From UKL13-2 sp947085425 (GTDB taxonomy: Bacteria > Pseudomonadota > Gammaproteobacteria > Burkholderiales > Usitatibacteraceae): a stretch of 64,000 nucleotides of DNA. The stretch is from the NCBI GenBank assembly GCA_947085425.1, contig CAMTWK010000034.1:1-64000 (forward strand), given 5' to 3'. Position 1 is the first letter of the stretch, and every line of letters begins with the position of its first letter. The position numbers and the translations under genes are program-made. The notes under the pieces were generated by a model. That model was not told the origin of the DNA, ran no database searches, and saw only the letters and a list, made by a program, of their open reading frames with translations. Below are positions 54,849 through 64,000 of this stretch, in pieces.

Positions 54849-56723
54849 TCAAACGGGTTGTGGTGAACCGCCGATGTCACCACGCGCCGCCTGTTGCTGC
54901 TGCAGCCTCCACATTTCTGCAAATTTGCCATCAGCGGCGAGCAAGGTTGAAAAATTTCCGCGCTCGACAATACGGCCGTGGTCGAGCACCAGTATTTCAT
55001 CGGCATCAATGATGGTGGACAGCCGGTGGGCGATGACCAGGGTGGTGCGGTTGATGGCGATCTCGCGCAATTCCGCCTGGATGGATTTTTCGGTGGCGGA
55101 ATCGAGCGCGGACGTGGCCTCGTCAAAAATCATGATGGCGGGATTTTTTAATAATGTGCGGGCGATAGCGACGCGTTGTTTTTCGCCGCCGGATAGTTTT
55201 AAGCCGCGTTCACCGACCATGGTTTCCCAGCCGTCCGGCATACGCAAAATGAAATCGAGCACATGGGCGCGGCGCGCGGCGTCCTCGATATCGGCGTCAC
55301 TGGAGCCCGGCTTGCCGTAGCCGATGTTGTAACGAATGGTGTCGTTGAACAGCACCGTATCCTGTGGCACGATGCCGAGGGCAGCGCGCAGACTCATTTG
55401 TGTGACGTTGCGAATATCCTGGCCATCGATGGTGATACGACCACCGGGCCGCGTTTTGTCTGCGGCAAAACCAACGTCATAAAAACGAAACAACAAACGC
55501 GACAGGGTGGACTTCCCCGCGCCGGAGGAACCGACCACCGCGACCGTTTTGCCGGCCGGCACGTCAAACGACACATCGTGCAATATTTGCCGCTTGACGT
55601 CGTAGCCAAAATTGACATTCTCGAAACGAATCGCCGCACCATGGGTGACCAGCGCCGGTGCGCCTGGTTGGTCGGCGATTTCCTGGTTCTCGCGCAACAA
55701 ACGAAACATCTTCTCCATGTCGATCAGTGCCTGCTTGATTTCTCGATACATCACACCCAGAAAGTTCAGGGGAATGTAGAGCTGGATCAGCAACACGTTC
55801 ACCATCACCAAATCACCGATGGAAAGTGTGCGATTGACAATTCCTTCCGACGCGCGCCACATCAGCAGCGTCACCGCGGTGGCAATGACAAAACTCTGCG
55901 CGGCGTTGAGAAATCCGAGCGAGGTCTCACTCTTGGACGCAGCCGCCTCGTACTGTTGCAGATTTTTGTCATAACGACCGGCCTCAAATTCCTCGTTGCC
56001 AAAGTATTTGACGGTTTCATAATTGAGCAGCGAGTCAATGGCGCGGGTGTTGGCCTTCGAATCCATCTCGTTCATTTGGCGACGGTGGCGTGTGCGCCAT
56101 TCGGTAATCGAAATGGTAATGACAATGTAAAGAAAAATAGCCGCAAGCGTAATGGCGACAAAGGTCCAATCAAACTTGGTACCCAGCAGGATGGTGACCA
56201 AGGTGATTTCGAGGATGATGGGCAAAACCGAAAACAGCATGAACGACAGCAAAGTCGAGATGCCACGGGTACCCCGCTCGATGTCGCGTGTCACCCCGCC
56301 GGTCTGCCGGTCAAGGTGGAATCGCAGCGACAGGGCGTGCAGATGGCGAAACACATTAAGCGCCACCTTGCGCATGGCGCGCTGGGTGACTTTGACAAAC
56401 ACCATGTCGCGCAGCTCGCCAAACAATGTGGACGACAGCCGCAACACACCATAGGCAGCCAACAACGCAAACGGCACCGCCAACACCGCCTTGTCCTTGT
56501 CAAGGGCGTCGACGATTTCTTTCATCAACAAAGGCACACCAATATTGGCCAGCTTTGCGGTCACCAACAACGCAATGGCTAATGCGACCCGCCAGCGAAA
56601 ATCCCAAAGGTAAGGAAAAAGCGAGCGCACCGCCTGCCATTCGTTGGCTGGTGCGGGATGGGACAACTGCGAAGGTGACAACGGTGAAGGCGGCGGGGGA
56701 TGGGAATGGGCGTGGGGGTTCAT
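54849..56723 (-). CDS. Atm1-type ABC exporter (ABCB7/HMT1-like)
   Basis: A 624-residue half-transporter. After a His/Pro-rich N terminus come six helices (about 40-340) with the Atm1 signature positions: RQTGGVTRDIERGTRGISTL and NYETVKYFGNEEFEAGRYDK. The ATPase domain holds Walker A GSSGAGKSTLSR, signature LSGGEKQRVAIA, Walker B AIMIFDEATSALDS and His in VIAHRLSTI. Atm1 relatives export glutathione-bound metal or sulfur compounds; I infer the same. The gene is alone on the minus strand. Confidence 0.9.
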   Translation of the reverse strand: MNPHAHSHPPPPSPLSPSQLSHPAPANEWQAVRSLFPYLWDFRWRVALAIALLVTAKLANIGVPLLMKEIVDALDKDKAVLAVPFALLAAYGVLRLSSTLFGELRDMVFVKVTQRAMRKVALNVFRHLHALSLRFHLDRQTGGVTRDIERGTRGISTLLSFMLFSVLPIILEITLVTILLGTKFDWTFVAITLAAIFLYIVITISITEWRTRHRRQMNEMDSKANTRAIDSLLNYETVKYFGNEEFEAGRYDKNLQQYEAAASKSETSLGFLNAAQSFVIATAVTLLMWRASEGIVNRTLSIGDLVMVNVLLIQLYIPLNFLGVMYREIKQALIDMEKMFRLLRENQEIADQPGAPALVTHGAAIRFENVNFGYDVKRQILHDVSFDVPAGKTVAVVGSSGAGKSTLSRLLFRFYDVGFAADKTRPGGRITIDGQDIRNVTQMSLRAALGIVPQDTVLFNDTIRYNIGYGKPGSSDADIEDAARRAHVLDFILRMPDGWETMVGERGLKLSGGEKQRVAIARTLLKNPAIMIFDEATSALDSATEKSIQAELREIAINRTTLVIAHRLSTIIDADEILVLDHGRIVERGNFSTLLAADGKFAEMWRLQQQQAARGDIGGSPQPV

Positions 56724-56876
56724 GTCAATACGTCGTCGCCGCGCCCAAACTTTGGCACGGCTGAATAATTGTTAGCCGAGCGGCAACAACAGAAAGTATA
56801 GACTGCGCGGGGGGGCTGGGTCAGCGGCGATCTGCAAAAAACCGGGTATTCACCAGCATTGGGCGGGCCGAATGCG

Positions 56877-57179
56877 CTAATTCAACGCATCGATACGTTT
56901 GGCGATCAGACGAGCGGCTTCCGTGGCGATGTTGGCAAGCACATCCCTGGGAACGGCCAGATGTTCCTCTCTGACCACCAGAAACGCCATTACGGAAGGC
57001 AACTCACGCAGCATCACTTCGCTGATCGCCGCCTCTATCGGACTTGTCGACAACTCGATGCGTTCGCCGATCGCCATTATGCGCAACGACGGGTCAAGCA
57101 GTGAGGTTGCGCCATTTTTTTCGTAATGGGCAATTAACAATCGCTCGATCTCCGCCTCCAGCTCCTGCTTGGCGTCCAT
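56877..57179 (-). CDS. Small hypothetical protein (about 100 residues)
   Basis: A 100-residue frame, MDAKQELEAEIERLLIAHYE onwards, mostly helical (a helical start, PIEAAISEVMLRELPSVMAF, and ANIATEAARLIAKRIDALN). No signal peptide or membrane helix is seen. I do not recognise a family. The start at 57179 has no clear ribosome site; the frame opens at 57281, so the real start is uncertain. It is separated from the ABC exporter start by 153 bp in which nothing was seen. Confidence 0.5.
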   Translation of the reverse strand: MDAKQELEAEIERLLIAHYEKNGATSLLDPSLRIMAIGERIELSTSPIEAAISEVMLRELPSVMAFLVVREEHLAVPRDVLANIATEAARLIAKRIDALN

Positions 57180-57460
57180 GCAAAGTGATGTTGTGATGGT
57201 GGTAACGGGTGAAGATTTTTTCCATAACAAATTAAACAAGGCAAATTCCATTAATTTTAAGTCGGTGTGATGGCCGCGCAATAGCGACGATTGCCAAATG
57301 AAATTTTACGTTGGCAAAGTTTAATTGCGCCAAACGACACGAAAATTCACACAATTGGGAATCACACGGGCGATCGGCAAACGCGCACTCTTTTGGCACC
57401 GCGGGGTTTGTTGTCCGGGCCAACTCTTTCCGCCAGGCCAGGCACTATTAAAGACAGTGA

Positions 57461-57865
57461 TTAGCTGTCAAAAAAATTCAGGTCCGGGTCGCCCTCGGCG
57501 CCACTTACTGCCGGGGGAGTGGCGACGACAGCGGCGGCCCCCGCTGCGGCCAGCGCAACCGTCGATACCACCGGCGGGCCTCCCGCCGGCGACGATGCAT
57601 TTGCACTTCCCAATGCAATCGTCAATTCTCTGGCAATGGTTGCCGCGTCCATCGGCACCCGACTTTGCGAGCGCAAAAGGATGCGAGATGGCAAGTCAAG
57701 TAGACGCGCGGTTGGAATGCGCATATTGGCGGCGGTATTTAGTTTTGGTAACAAATGGGTGCTGCGCCAACCACCGGTTTCACTTTCAATCGCATCAATG
57801 ATGGTTTGTTGTGAGCGGGTGATGCCGGCAAGCAATTCAGCGAGTTGTTCGGTGGTGATGGTCAT
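57461..57865 (-). CDS. Hypothetical protein with Ala/Pro-rich C-terminal part
   Basis: A 134-residue protein with a clear ribosome site (GGAGAAAGAA before ATG). The first 90 residues are helical (MTITTEQLAELLAGITRSQQ, RIPTARLLDLPSRILLRSQS, MDAATIARELTIALG). The last 45 are Ala/Pro/Gly/Val-rich and likely disordered or a weak membrane segment (TVALAAAGAAAVVATPPAVS), ending in a short acidic tail. I do not recognise a family, and a phage origin is not supported by neighbours. The 281 bp to the next minus-strand gene start hold nothing visible. Confidence 0.6.
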   Translation of the reverse strand: MTITTEQLAELLAGITRSQQTIIDAIESETGGWRSTHLLPKLNTAANMRIPTARLLDLPSRILLRSQSRVPMDAATIARELTIALGSANASSPAGGPPVVSTVALAAAGAAAVVATPPAVSGAEGDPDLNFFDS

Positions 57866-57957
57866 TTCTTTCTCCGGTTGCACGGCCAATGGCAAGATCG
57901 TTTATATCAAACCTCTTCCAGCCCATTTTGCCTCGAACTGCGCATAAACAATAACGC

Positions 57958-58452
57958 CTACATTTTCTTGCGGTAGGTGGCACGAAAGTGCTGTGTGCCC
58001 TCGCGGCTGACAAAATCCGTCGGCCTGCTGGTGCCGGACATATCGTAAATGATTTCCAGTTCGCGGCCAATCATGCGATACAGAGCCGGAATACGTTTGC
58101 CTTCATTCATCCCGACCTCGACAATCACGTCAAGACGCCGCGCCTGCCCGGCCAATTCATCGCCGAACAATTCAAGTCGGCCGCGATCAGAATACGACGA
58201 CGAAAGTCCGGCGCCATATCGATCATCGGTAATGCGCAATTCAAATTCCGGTGCCGTGACCAACGGCTTGCCGGCCAATTCGGCGCTTTTGATCGCCCAC
58301 AATCCATTTAAATCACTATCGACCAACGGCTGCCGATGCGAACGCGGTGACTCGCCAAGAATCGACATCGGCGCCTTGTCTCGATCACCCGCACAACCAG
58401 AAAGAAACATGCCGCCAATCAATAACAGTCCCACCCCAAAAAAACTTTTCAT
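57958..58452 (-). CDS. Lipoprotein with TIGR03067-like domain
   Basis: A 164-residue protein. The signal ends in the lipobox MFLSGCAG, so it is an envelope lipoprotein. The mature part resembles TIGR03067-type beta domains: DLNGLWAIKSAELAGKPLVT, then ALYRMIGRELEIIYDMSGTS and RPTDFVSREGTQHFRATYRK. The family has no known function; I recall it mainly from Planctomycetes. The start at 58452 gives a good signal sequence. Confidence 0.7.
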   Translation of the reverse strand: MKSFFGVGLLLIGGMFLSGCAGDRDKAPMSILGESPRSHRQPLVDSDLNGLWAIKSAELAGKPLVTAPEFELRITDDRYGAGLSSSYSDRGRLELFGDELAGQARRLDVIVEVGMNEGKRIPALYRMIGRELEIIYDMSGTSRPTDFVSREGTQHFRATYRKKM

Positions 58453-58527
58453 CAAGGTCCCATCAAAAATGTTGGCCAATATATTGTTCAATTTGTTTTG
58501 GTCACGTCACGCGGTCTGTTGTTGATG

Positions 58528-59034
58528 CTACCCCAGCTTCAGGACCATGATCAGTTCGCCTTCATCTTCCTCACCCGTTCGAACAAATCCAAAGCGCTGA
58601 TAAAACGCTTCGGGATTTTTTTCAGCGGGGACAAACGACAGCAGCATGGTTTCCGCCCCCGGCCGTGTTTTGGCATAGGCGATCAGCAAGTTGAGTGCCT
58701 GCGTACCAAAACCAAACTTTTGATAACGGGCGTCAATCATAAAGCGCCACAACGACACGTATGGCGCGTTTAAATACAGTTTCGGCTCCACACCGTCAAC
58801 CTGTGACCAGTCTTCGAGCATGGCAAAACCAACCGGCACCTCGTCAGCGTAAATGGCGCGAAACCACGCTTCCGGGTGAAAATATGCCTGCGCGATGGAA
58901 AAAGCATTCGGTGCAACCAGGTTGTCCTGTCCGGGTGCCACGTCCAGCAAGGAGATGATGCGTACGGTCTTCGCGGTAATTTCGCGTAACGCGACAACGG
59001 CGTGTTTATCAATGGGTCTGGTTTGATTGCTCAT
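58528..59034 (-). CDS. GNAT-family N-acetyltransferase
   Basis: A 168-residue acetyltransferase. The fold is shown by VALREITAKTVRIISLLDVA at the start, SLWRFMIDARYQKFGFGTQA with the acetyl-CoA-binding loop (R-x-x-x-FGFG) and the C-terminal YQRFGFVRTGEEDEG. It resembles the spermidine-type group. The ATG at 59034 has GGAG nine bases upstream; the frame runs on to 59211 with Pro-rich sequence that could be a real extension. The amine substrate is unknown. Confidence 0.83.
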   Translation of the reverse strand: MSNQTRPIDKHAVVALREITAKTVRIISLLDVAPGQDNLVAPNAFSIAQAYFHPEAWFRAIYADEVPVGFAMLEDWSQVDGVEPKLYLNAPYVSLWRFMIDARYQKFGFGTQALNLLIAYAKTRPGAETMLLSFVPAEKNPEAFYQRFGFVRTGEEDEGELIMVLKLG

Positions 59035-59283
59035 GACCGCGTGCTCCAGTTTGGCGACAAATTCAACGTGGGTTTTGCGCACATTCGCCCCCAAAAGACT
59101 CGGCGGCCAAGTGGTGGGTGGTTGCGTTGATGATGGGGTCGGCGGATCGTTTGGCATGATCATTTTTGCCATGTTAACGGATAAATTATTGCCGGTGTAT
59201 TTCCGCACCAAAACTCATTTGCTGCAAGCCGATGACCAGTTTGTCACACTTGCCGGTGCCGCCACGCCAACTGCAGCCGCCAC

Positions 59284-60181
59284 TCAATTAACAAAAAACG
59301 CACACATTTCGGCCAACAATTCACCGGGTGCTTCCTCGGGCGGGTAGTGTCCGCAGGGTAATGTTTGGCCGGACATCGTTGTTGCCACCGTCTGCCAATC
59401 CGCCAGCGGCTGGAAACATCGATTGATGACTGCAAATTCGCCCCACAGCACCCGCAACGGCATCAACAGCCGGCCACCAACAAGACGATCGGCACGATCG
59501 TGCTCAAGGTCAATACCGATTGCAGCGCGATAGTCCTCACACATGGCGTAAACGGTGACCGGATCAGACATGGCCGCCAAATAGGCTGCATAGGTTTGAT
59601 CTGTAAAACACGCCAATCCGGCATGTCGCCAGCCAATTTTTTTGCGCAGAAAAACTTCCGGGTTGGCTAAAATCATCTGCTCGGGGAACGGCGCGGCCCT
59701 AATCAGGAAGGACCACCACCAATATGCTTTGGAAAAAGTGGCGTCAGTTTGTTCGATCATTGCCAGGGTCGGCGAAATGTCCAGCGTCATCAGTCGTTTT
59801 ACCGCATGCGGTGAATCCATCGCCAGACGGTGCGCAACCCGTCCGCCGCGATCATGCCCGCATAAAAAAATGTCTCGTGACCAAGTGCGCGCATCACACC
59901 GACCTGATCGCCCGCCATGTTCCGTTTTGAGTACCCTTCGTGATTGGCACCGCCAGCGGGTTTTCACTATGGCCATAACCACGCAGATCGGTCGCCACCA
60001 CGGTGCAGTGTTGCGCCAACTGCGGCGCGAGACGGCGCCAGATCAGGTGCGATTGTGGATAACCATGCAACAACAATAACGGCGGACCATTGCCCGCGGT
60101 GACTCCGCGTATGTTCACGCCGTTTATGGCGAGATCAAAGGTCTGCAAACCATCAAACACGGTTAGCCGAATAAAAACCAA
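59284..60181 (-). pseudogene. Haloacetate/fluoroacetate dehalogenase-like alpha/beta hydrolase, two frameshifts
   Basis: The two open frames 60181-59894 and 59982-59284 are parts of one hydrolase. The first half holds PPLLLLHGYPQSHLIWRRLA and VVATDLRGYGHSENPL; the second CGHDRGGRVAHRLAMDSPHA and RLMTLDISPT. The conserved middle (NHEGYSKRNMAGDQVGVMRA) is read in a third frame. One base is missing near 59945, where the frame leaves ...AVP, and one near 59856, just before HDRGG. The likely start is GTG at 60160. The nucleophile Asp would be in GHDRGG. The gene is a decayed copy or shows assembly errors; it is only functional if both are read errors. Confidence 0.75.
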
Positions 60182-60217
60182 TCATTAAAAATCGGCGGCT
60201 CCCCATCGCCAAGATCG

Positions 60218-63046
60218 CTAATTTGCACCCACCGCCCGACCAAACGATATGCCACCACCGTAACTCGACAGGGGCGATGATGCACCACCCTTGGTGACCT
60301 GCACTGCGCAATACTTCACCTCGGCAATTTTTCCAAACGGATCGAGTGCCGGGTTGGTTAACTTATTGGCCGCGGCTTCATAAAACGCAAACGGAATAAA
60401 AATACTGCCGGTGGGAATTCCTTCATCCGCGCGCACCGCAATGCCGATTTCACCACGCCGCGATTTCACCGTGACAAATTCACCCGCAAAAACGCCCAGC
60501 TGGCGCATATCGAGCGGATGCATACTCACCACTGCATCCGGCTCCAGCGCATCCAACACCGTTGCACGACGGGTCATCGACCCGGTATGCCAATGTTCGA
60601 GTTGTCGCCCGGTGATCAACACATAGGGGTATTGATCGTCAGGCCGTTCATTGGCGGGAATAATATCGGCCGGTACAAATTTCGCCCGTCCGGTGGGGGT
60701 TGGGAATTGATCCACAAACACCACCGACTGACCGGGATCATTGTCGTCCTTGCACGGGTAGGTGACACCCGATTCACGGTTCAACCGCTCCCACGAGATA
60801 CCACTGATCGAGCCTTGGGCAATGTGCATTTCCTCGTACACCGCCGCCACGCCACTTTCTTCACCCGGGTATTGCCAGTCCAACCCCAGACGTTTCGCCA
60901 ACTGCTGGATGATCCACAGATCTTGTTGTGCATCACCCGGCATATCCAGCGCGCGCCGACCCATCTGCACCATACGGTCGGTATTGGTGACCGTGCCGGT
61001 TTTTTCCGGCCACGCCGAGGCGGGCAGAATGACATCAGCAAGATAAGCTGTTTCGGTCAGAAAAATATCCTGCACCACCAACATCTCCAGATTCGCCAGA
61101 CCGGCGCGGGCGTGGTTGGCGTCGGGATCGGACATCGCCGGGTTTTCACCCATCACATACATGCCCTTGATTTTTTTGTCGTAGGCGGCGTCCATGATTT
61201 CGACGACGGTCAAGCCCGGTTTGTTGTCGAGTTTGCTGTTCCAAAGTTTCTCAAAGCGCGCATGATTTTCCGGATTGTCGACCCGTTTGTAATCCGGAAA
61301 CATCATCGGGATCAGGCCGGCATCAGATGCACCCTGCACATTGTTTTGGCCGCGCAAGGGGTGCAAGCCGGAACCGGGTTTGCCGACCTGTCCGGTCATC
61401 AGCGTGAGCGCGATCAGGCAACGCGCATTGTCGGTACCGTGTACGTGCTGCGAAATACCCATGCCCCATAAAATAATCGACGCTTTCGATGTGGCGAAGG
61501 CACGCGCCACTTCACGCAGGGTTTCGGCCGGAATGCCACACAAGGGTGCCATTTTTTCCGGTGAAAAATCTTTGGCGTTTTCTTTTAACGCTTCAAAATT
61601 GCTGGTGCGGTCTCGGATGAAATCTTCATTCACCATGCCCTCTTCGATGATGGTGTAAATCATCGCATTCAACATCGCAACATCCATGTCCGGCTTGAAT
61701 TGCAAATAACGCCACGCGTGCCGGTACAAATCATTGCGACGCGGATCGAGCACCACCAGCTTTGCGCCGCGCGCAGCTGCGTTTTTTATCCAGGTCGCCG
61801 CCACCGGATGATTTGACGACGGATTGGCGCCAATGACAAAAATAACCTCGGCATGAGCCACATCACTGACTTGATTCGACACCGCGCCGGAGCCGACCCC
61901 CTCGAGCAAGGCCACCACCGACGAGGCATGGCAAAGACGGGTGCAATGATCGACGTTGTTGGTCTGAAAGCCGGTGCGCACCAACTTTTGAAATAAATAG
62001 GCTTCCTCGTTCGAGCCTTTTGCCGAGCCGAAACCGGCCAATGCATTCGCACCATCGCGATCACGGATTGTTGCCAGGGTACCTCCGGCCAAATCGAGCG
62101 CCTCCTGCCACGTCGCCTCACGAAAAACATCGCGCCAATTGTCCGGGTCCATACTGAAATCGGCCGTTTTTGGCACACCCGTTTTGCGGATCAACGGTGT
62201 CGTCAGGCGTTGTTTATGATGCGCGTAATCAAACCCAAAGCGGCCTTTGACACACAAGCGCGATTGGTTGGATGGCCCATCACGCCCGTCCACCTGCACA
62301 ATGGTGTTGTCCTTGACGTGATAGGTCAGCTGACAACCCACCCCACAATACGGGCAGACACTGTCGATTTTTTTGTCGGCAACAATGGCATAGGCTTCTT
62401 TGGCGGGTGCCAACGCGCCGGTCGGGCACGCTTGCACACACTCACCACAGGCCACACAGGTTGACTCCCCCATCGCGTCGTCAAAATCAAAGACGATTTT
62501 TGAATGCCCACCACGGAAGGCGTAACCAATCACATCGTTGCCCTGCTCTTCACGGCAGGCGCGCACACAGCGGTTGCACTGGATGCAGGCCTCTAGGTTG
62601 ACACTCATGGCAGGGTGCGAAACATCGGGTGCCGGTTGGTGGCGGGCGTCAAAACGAGACGTGCTGACAGCCAGCTTCCCCGCCCACATGGTCAGCTCGT
62701 TATCTTGAGGTTTGTAATTTTTCACCGGCGCATCGGCCAGTAACAATTCGAGCACCAATTTTTGCGACTGCACCGCACGTGGCGAATCGGTCAGCACTTC
62801 CATATTGTTGGTCGGGTAACGACAACAAGATGGCGCCAATACCCGCTCACCCTTGACCTCGACCACACAAGCACGACAATTACCATCCGGACGATAACCG
62901 GGTTTATAACAAAGGTGCGGGATGTCCTTGCCGTGTTGTTTGGCGATTTCGATCAGCGACTGATCGGCAAACGCGGTAATTTTTTCGCCGTCGAGCGTGA
63001 ATTCGACCACGCTACGTGCAATCAATGGTTCAGTCATGGCGTTCAT
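60218..63046 (-). CDS. fdsA: NAD-dependent formate dehydrogenase, alpha subunit (molybdenum enzyme)
   Basis: A 942-residue cytoplasmic molybdopterin enzyme that oxidises formate to CO2. The N-terminal 2Fe-2S domain has Cys 46, 57, 60 and 74 (HLCYKPGYRPDGNCRACVVE). Two 4Fe-4S clusters follow (Cys 154/157/160/164 and 197/200/203/207), and the FDH-type cluster is in CPYCGVGCQL with Cys 265. The molybdenum ligand is a cysteine (Cys 372 in DHCTRLCHASS), not selenocysteine. The last 120 residues bind the molybdopterin. The gene follows the beta subunit gene by 64 bp, in the usual beta-alpha order. No fdsD or fdhD is seen inside the window. Confidence 0.95.
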   Translation of the reverse strand: MNAMTEPLIARSVVEFTLDGEKITAFADQSLIEIAKQHGKDIPHLCYKPGYRPDGNCRACVVEVKGERVLAPSCCRYPTNNMEVLTDSPRAVQSQKLVLELLLADAPVKNYKPQDNELTMWAGKLAVSTSRFDARHQPAPDVSHPAMSVNLEACIQCNRCVRACREEQGNDVIGYAFRGGHSKIVFDFDDAMGESTCVACGECVQACPTGALAPAKEAYAIVADKKIDSVCPYCGVGCQLTYHVKDNTIVQVDGRDGPSNQSRLCVKGRFGFDYAHHKQRLTTPLIRKTGVPKTADFSMDPDNWRDVFREATWQEALDLAGGTLATIRDRDGANALAGFGSAKGSNEEAYLFQKLVRTGFQTNNVDHCTRLCHASSVVALLEGVGSGAVSNQVSDVAHAEVIFVIGANPSSNHPVAATWIKNAAARGAKLVVLDPRRNDLYRHAWRYLQFKPDMDVAMLNAMIYTIIEEGMVNEDFIRDRTSNFEALKENAKDFSPEKMAPLCGIPAETLREVARAFATSKASIILWGMGISQHVHGTDNARCLIALTLMTGQVGKPGSGLHPLRGQNNVQGASDAGLIPMMFPDYKRVDNPENHARFEKLWNSKLDNKPGLTVVEIMDAAYDKKIKGMYVMGENPAMSDPDANHARAGLANLEMLVVQDIFLTETAYLADVILPASAWPEKTGTVTNTDRMVQMGRRALDMPGDAQQDLWIIQQLAKRLGLDWQYPGEESGVAAVYEEMHIAQGSISGISWERLNRESGVTYPCKDDNDPGQSVVFVDQFPTPTGRAKFVPADIIPANERPDDQYPYVLITGRQLEHWHTGSMTRRATVLDALEPDAVVSMHPLDMRQLGVFAGEFVTVKSRRGEIGIAVRADEGIPTGSIFIPFAFYEAAANKLTNPALDPFGKIAEVKYCAVQVTKGGASSPLSSYGGGISFGRAVGAN

Positions 63047-63110
63047 TACCTAACCTTACAAAGACAATTGCCGCGATATACAATTTTTGCTTGGGAGCAG
63101 GGACGGAACA

Positions 63111-64000
63111 TCATGCAATCTCCTGCGGAAAATGTTTGATCACACAACGAATCGGGTTGGGGGCCGCCTGACCCAGCCCACAAATGGAAGCATCGACCAT
63201 TACCTGCGACAACTCTTCGAGCAGACCCGTTTTCCATTTGGATTCAGCCAATAAGCTGACGGCTTTTTCGGTGCCGACGCGACACGGCGTACACTGCCCA
63301 CAGCTTTCGTCGGCAAAAAATTTCATCAGATTCAGTGCGGCATCCCGCGCCCGATCCTTGTCCGACAAAATCACCACCGCCGCCGAACCAATAAAACAAC
63401 CGTGCGGCTGCAAGGTATCGAAATCGAGTGGGATGTCTCCCATGCTGGCCGGCAAGATGCCACCCGATGCGCCACCCGGCAGGTAGGCATAAAACGGATG
63501 GCCGTCAATCATGCCGCCACAAAATTCGTCGATCAGCTCTTTCACGGTGATGCCCGCCGGGGCCAGATGCACACCCGGCTTGTTGACCCGCCCCGACACC
63601 GAAAATGAACGTAAGCCCTTGCGGCCGTGGCGTCCCTGATCAGCAAACCAGACCGCGCCTTTTTCCAGAATATCGCGCACCCAATAAAGCGTTTCAAAAT
63701 TGTGCTCCAACGTCGGACGGCCAAACAACCCCACCTGCGCGACATACGGTGGACGTAATCGCGGCATGCCACGTTTGCCTTCGATTGACTCGATCATCGC
63801 CGACTCTTCGCCGCAAATGTAGGCGCCCGCCCCCCGGCGCAATTCGATGTGCGGCAAGCGGATGCCTTCGGGCGGATTTGCTTGCAAGGCGGCCAACTCG
63901 GTGGTCAAAATTTCCCGGCAGGCGTGATATTCATCACGCAAATAAATGTAGATCGCATTGATGCCTACAACATGCGCGGCGATCAACATGCCTTCCAGAA
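63111..64000 (-). CDS. fdsB: NAD-dependent formate dehydrogenase, beta subunit (NuoF-like), N-terminal part outside the window
   Basis: The visible part, about 296 residues to the C terminus, is the NuoF-like flavin subunit. FMN/NAD-binding regions include GIRLPHIELRRGAGAYICGE and ESAMIESIEGKRGMPRLRPP; the 4Fe-4S motif is CGQCTPCRVGTEKAV with the fourth Cys in ASICGLGQAAP. It takes electrons from the alpha subunit and reduces NAD. The frame stays open to the window edge (Leu-Glu-Gly before MLIAAHVVG), so the gene continues upstream. It is part of the fds operon with the next gene. Confidence 0.92.
   Translation of the reverse strand, partial: LEGMLIAAHVVGINAIYIYLRDEYHACREILTTELAALQANPPEGIRLPHIELRRGAGAYICGEESAMIESIEGKRGMPRLRPPYVAQVGLFGRPTLEHNFETLYWVRDILEKGAVWFADQGRHGRKGLRSFSVSGRVNKPGVHLAPAGITVKELIDEFCGGMIDGHPFYAYLPGGASGGILPASMGDIPLDFDTLQPHGCFIGSAAVVILSDKDRARDAALNLMKFFADESCGQCTPCRVGTEKAVSLLAESKWKTGLLEELSQVMVDASICGLGQAAPNPIRCVIKHFPQEIA

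Noticed and set aside
55263..56582. A 439-residue open frame on the plus strand
   Set aside because: It is antisense to the Atm1-type exporter, whose motifs are all intact; the frame has no domain or start signal.
56877..58452. Possible phage remnant made of small hypothetical genes
   Set aside because: No integrase, capsid, tail or lysis gene is nearby; one of the genes is a lipoprotein with a recognisable domain.
60518..61471. A 317-residue open frame on the plus strand
   Set aside because: It is antisense to the formate dehydrogenase alpha gene and rich in His/Arg/Gly as expected for a shadow.
1..64000. tRNA, rRNA, CRISPR arrays and riboswitches
   Set aside because: I looked through the gaps between genes and saw no cloverleaf-like sequence, spaced repeats or recognised riboswitch core; a computed search would be more reliable than reading by eye.

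Overview
The window looks like chromosomal DNA from a Gram-negative betaproteobacterium, most likely of the order Burkholderiales. The evidence is a DUF2863-type protein (as I recall that family, a betaproteobacterial one), an NAD-type formate dehydrogenase with a cysteine active site, a lutABC lactate operon beside a TRAP transporter, a long HrpA helicase, and a TonB receptor and lipoproteins that imply an outer membrane. This is inferred from protein families; no rRNA or tRNA gene is present to confirm it. I saw no phage, integrase, full insertion sequence, CRISPR array or replication origin.

Layout. 0-17 kb: a CorA-like membrane protein, a TonB-dependent receptor, a class III CoA-transferase overlapping an S9 peptidase, a ferredoxin-NADP reductase, an MsbA-like ABC exporter, a very large coiled-coil/AsmA-like protein and a FecR/DUF6600-like secreted protein. 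Short non-coding elements with terminal inverted repeats are scattered through this part. 17-31 kb: LysR regulator, malate synthase, then a long minus-strand run of small metabolic and envelope genes, a second LysR regulator, DUF2863, ThpR and an aminotransferase. 31-37 kb: HrpA and an M24 aminopeptidase. 37-43 kb: a cluster that looks like a non-standard surface-fibre assembly system, with an outer-membrane barrel carrying LysM-like and SdrD-like ends, a PapD-like chaperone, a small exported protein and three related secreted subunits. 43-53 kb: a minus-strand catabolic block of lutABC, TRAP transporter (dctP, dctQ, enlarged dctM), a D-2-hydroxyacid dehydrogenase, a 3-hydroxyisobutyrate dehydrogenase-like enzyme and a glutathione S-transferase. 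53-60 kb: a PBP7-like endopeptidase, an alpha/beta hydrolase, an Atm1-type exporter, small hypothetical proteins, a GNAT enzyme and a frameshifted haloacetate dehalogenase-like gene. 60-64 kb: formate dehydrogenase alpha and the start-truncated beta subunit.

Two observations stand out. First, four copies or relics of a roughly 250 bp inverted-repeat element (A) and one 140 bp element (B) all fit a YTAR target like that of IS5-family transposons. Each insertion point I can read coincides with the stop codon of a minus-strand gene, and the stop is kept by the target duplication. Second, the 37-43 kb cluster has the parts of a chaperone/usher fibre but none matches the classical forms. Its major-subunit leader carries a five-unit 13 bp tandem repeat, and a strong hairpin separates that subunit from the assembly genes.
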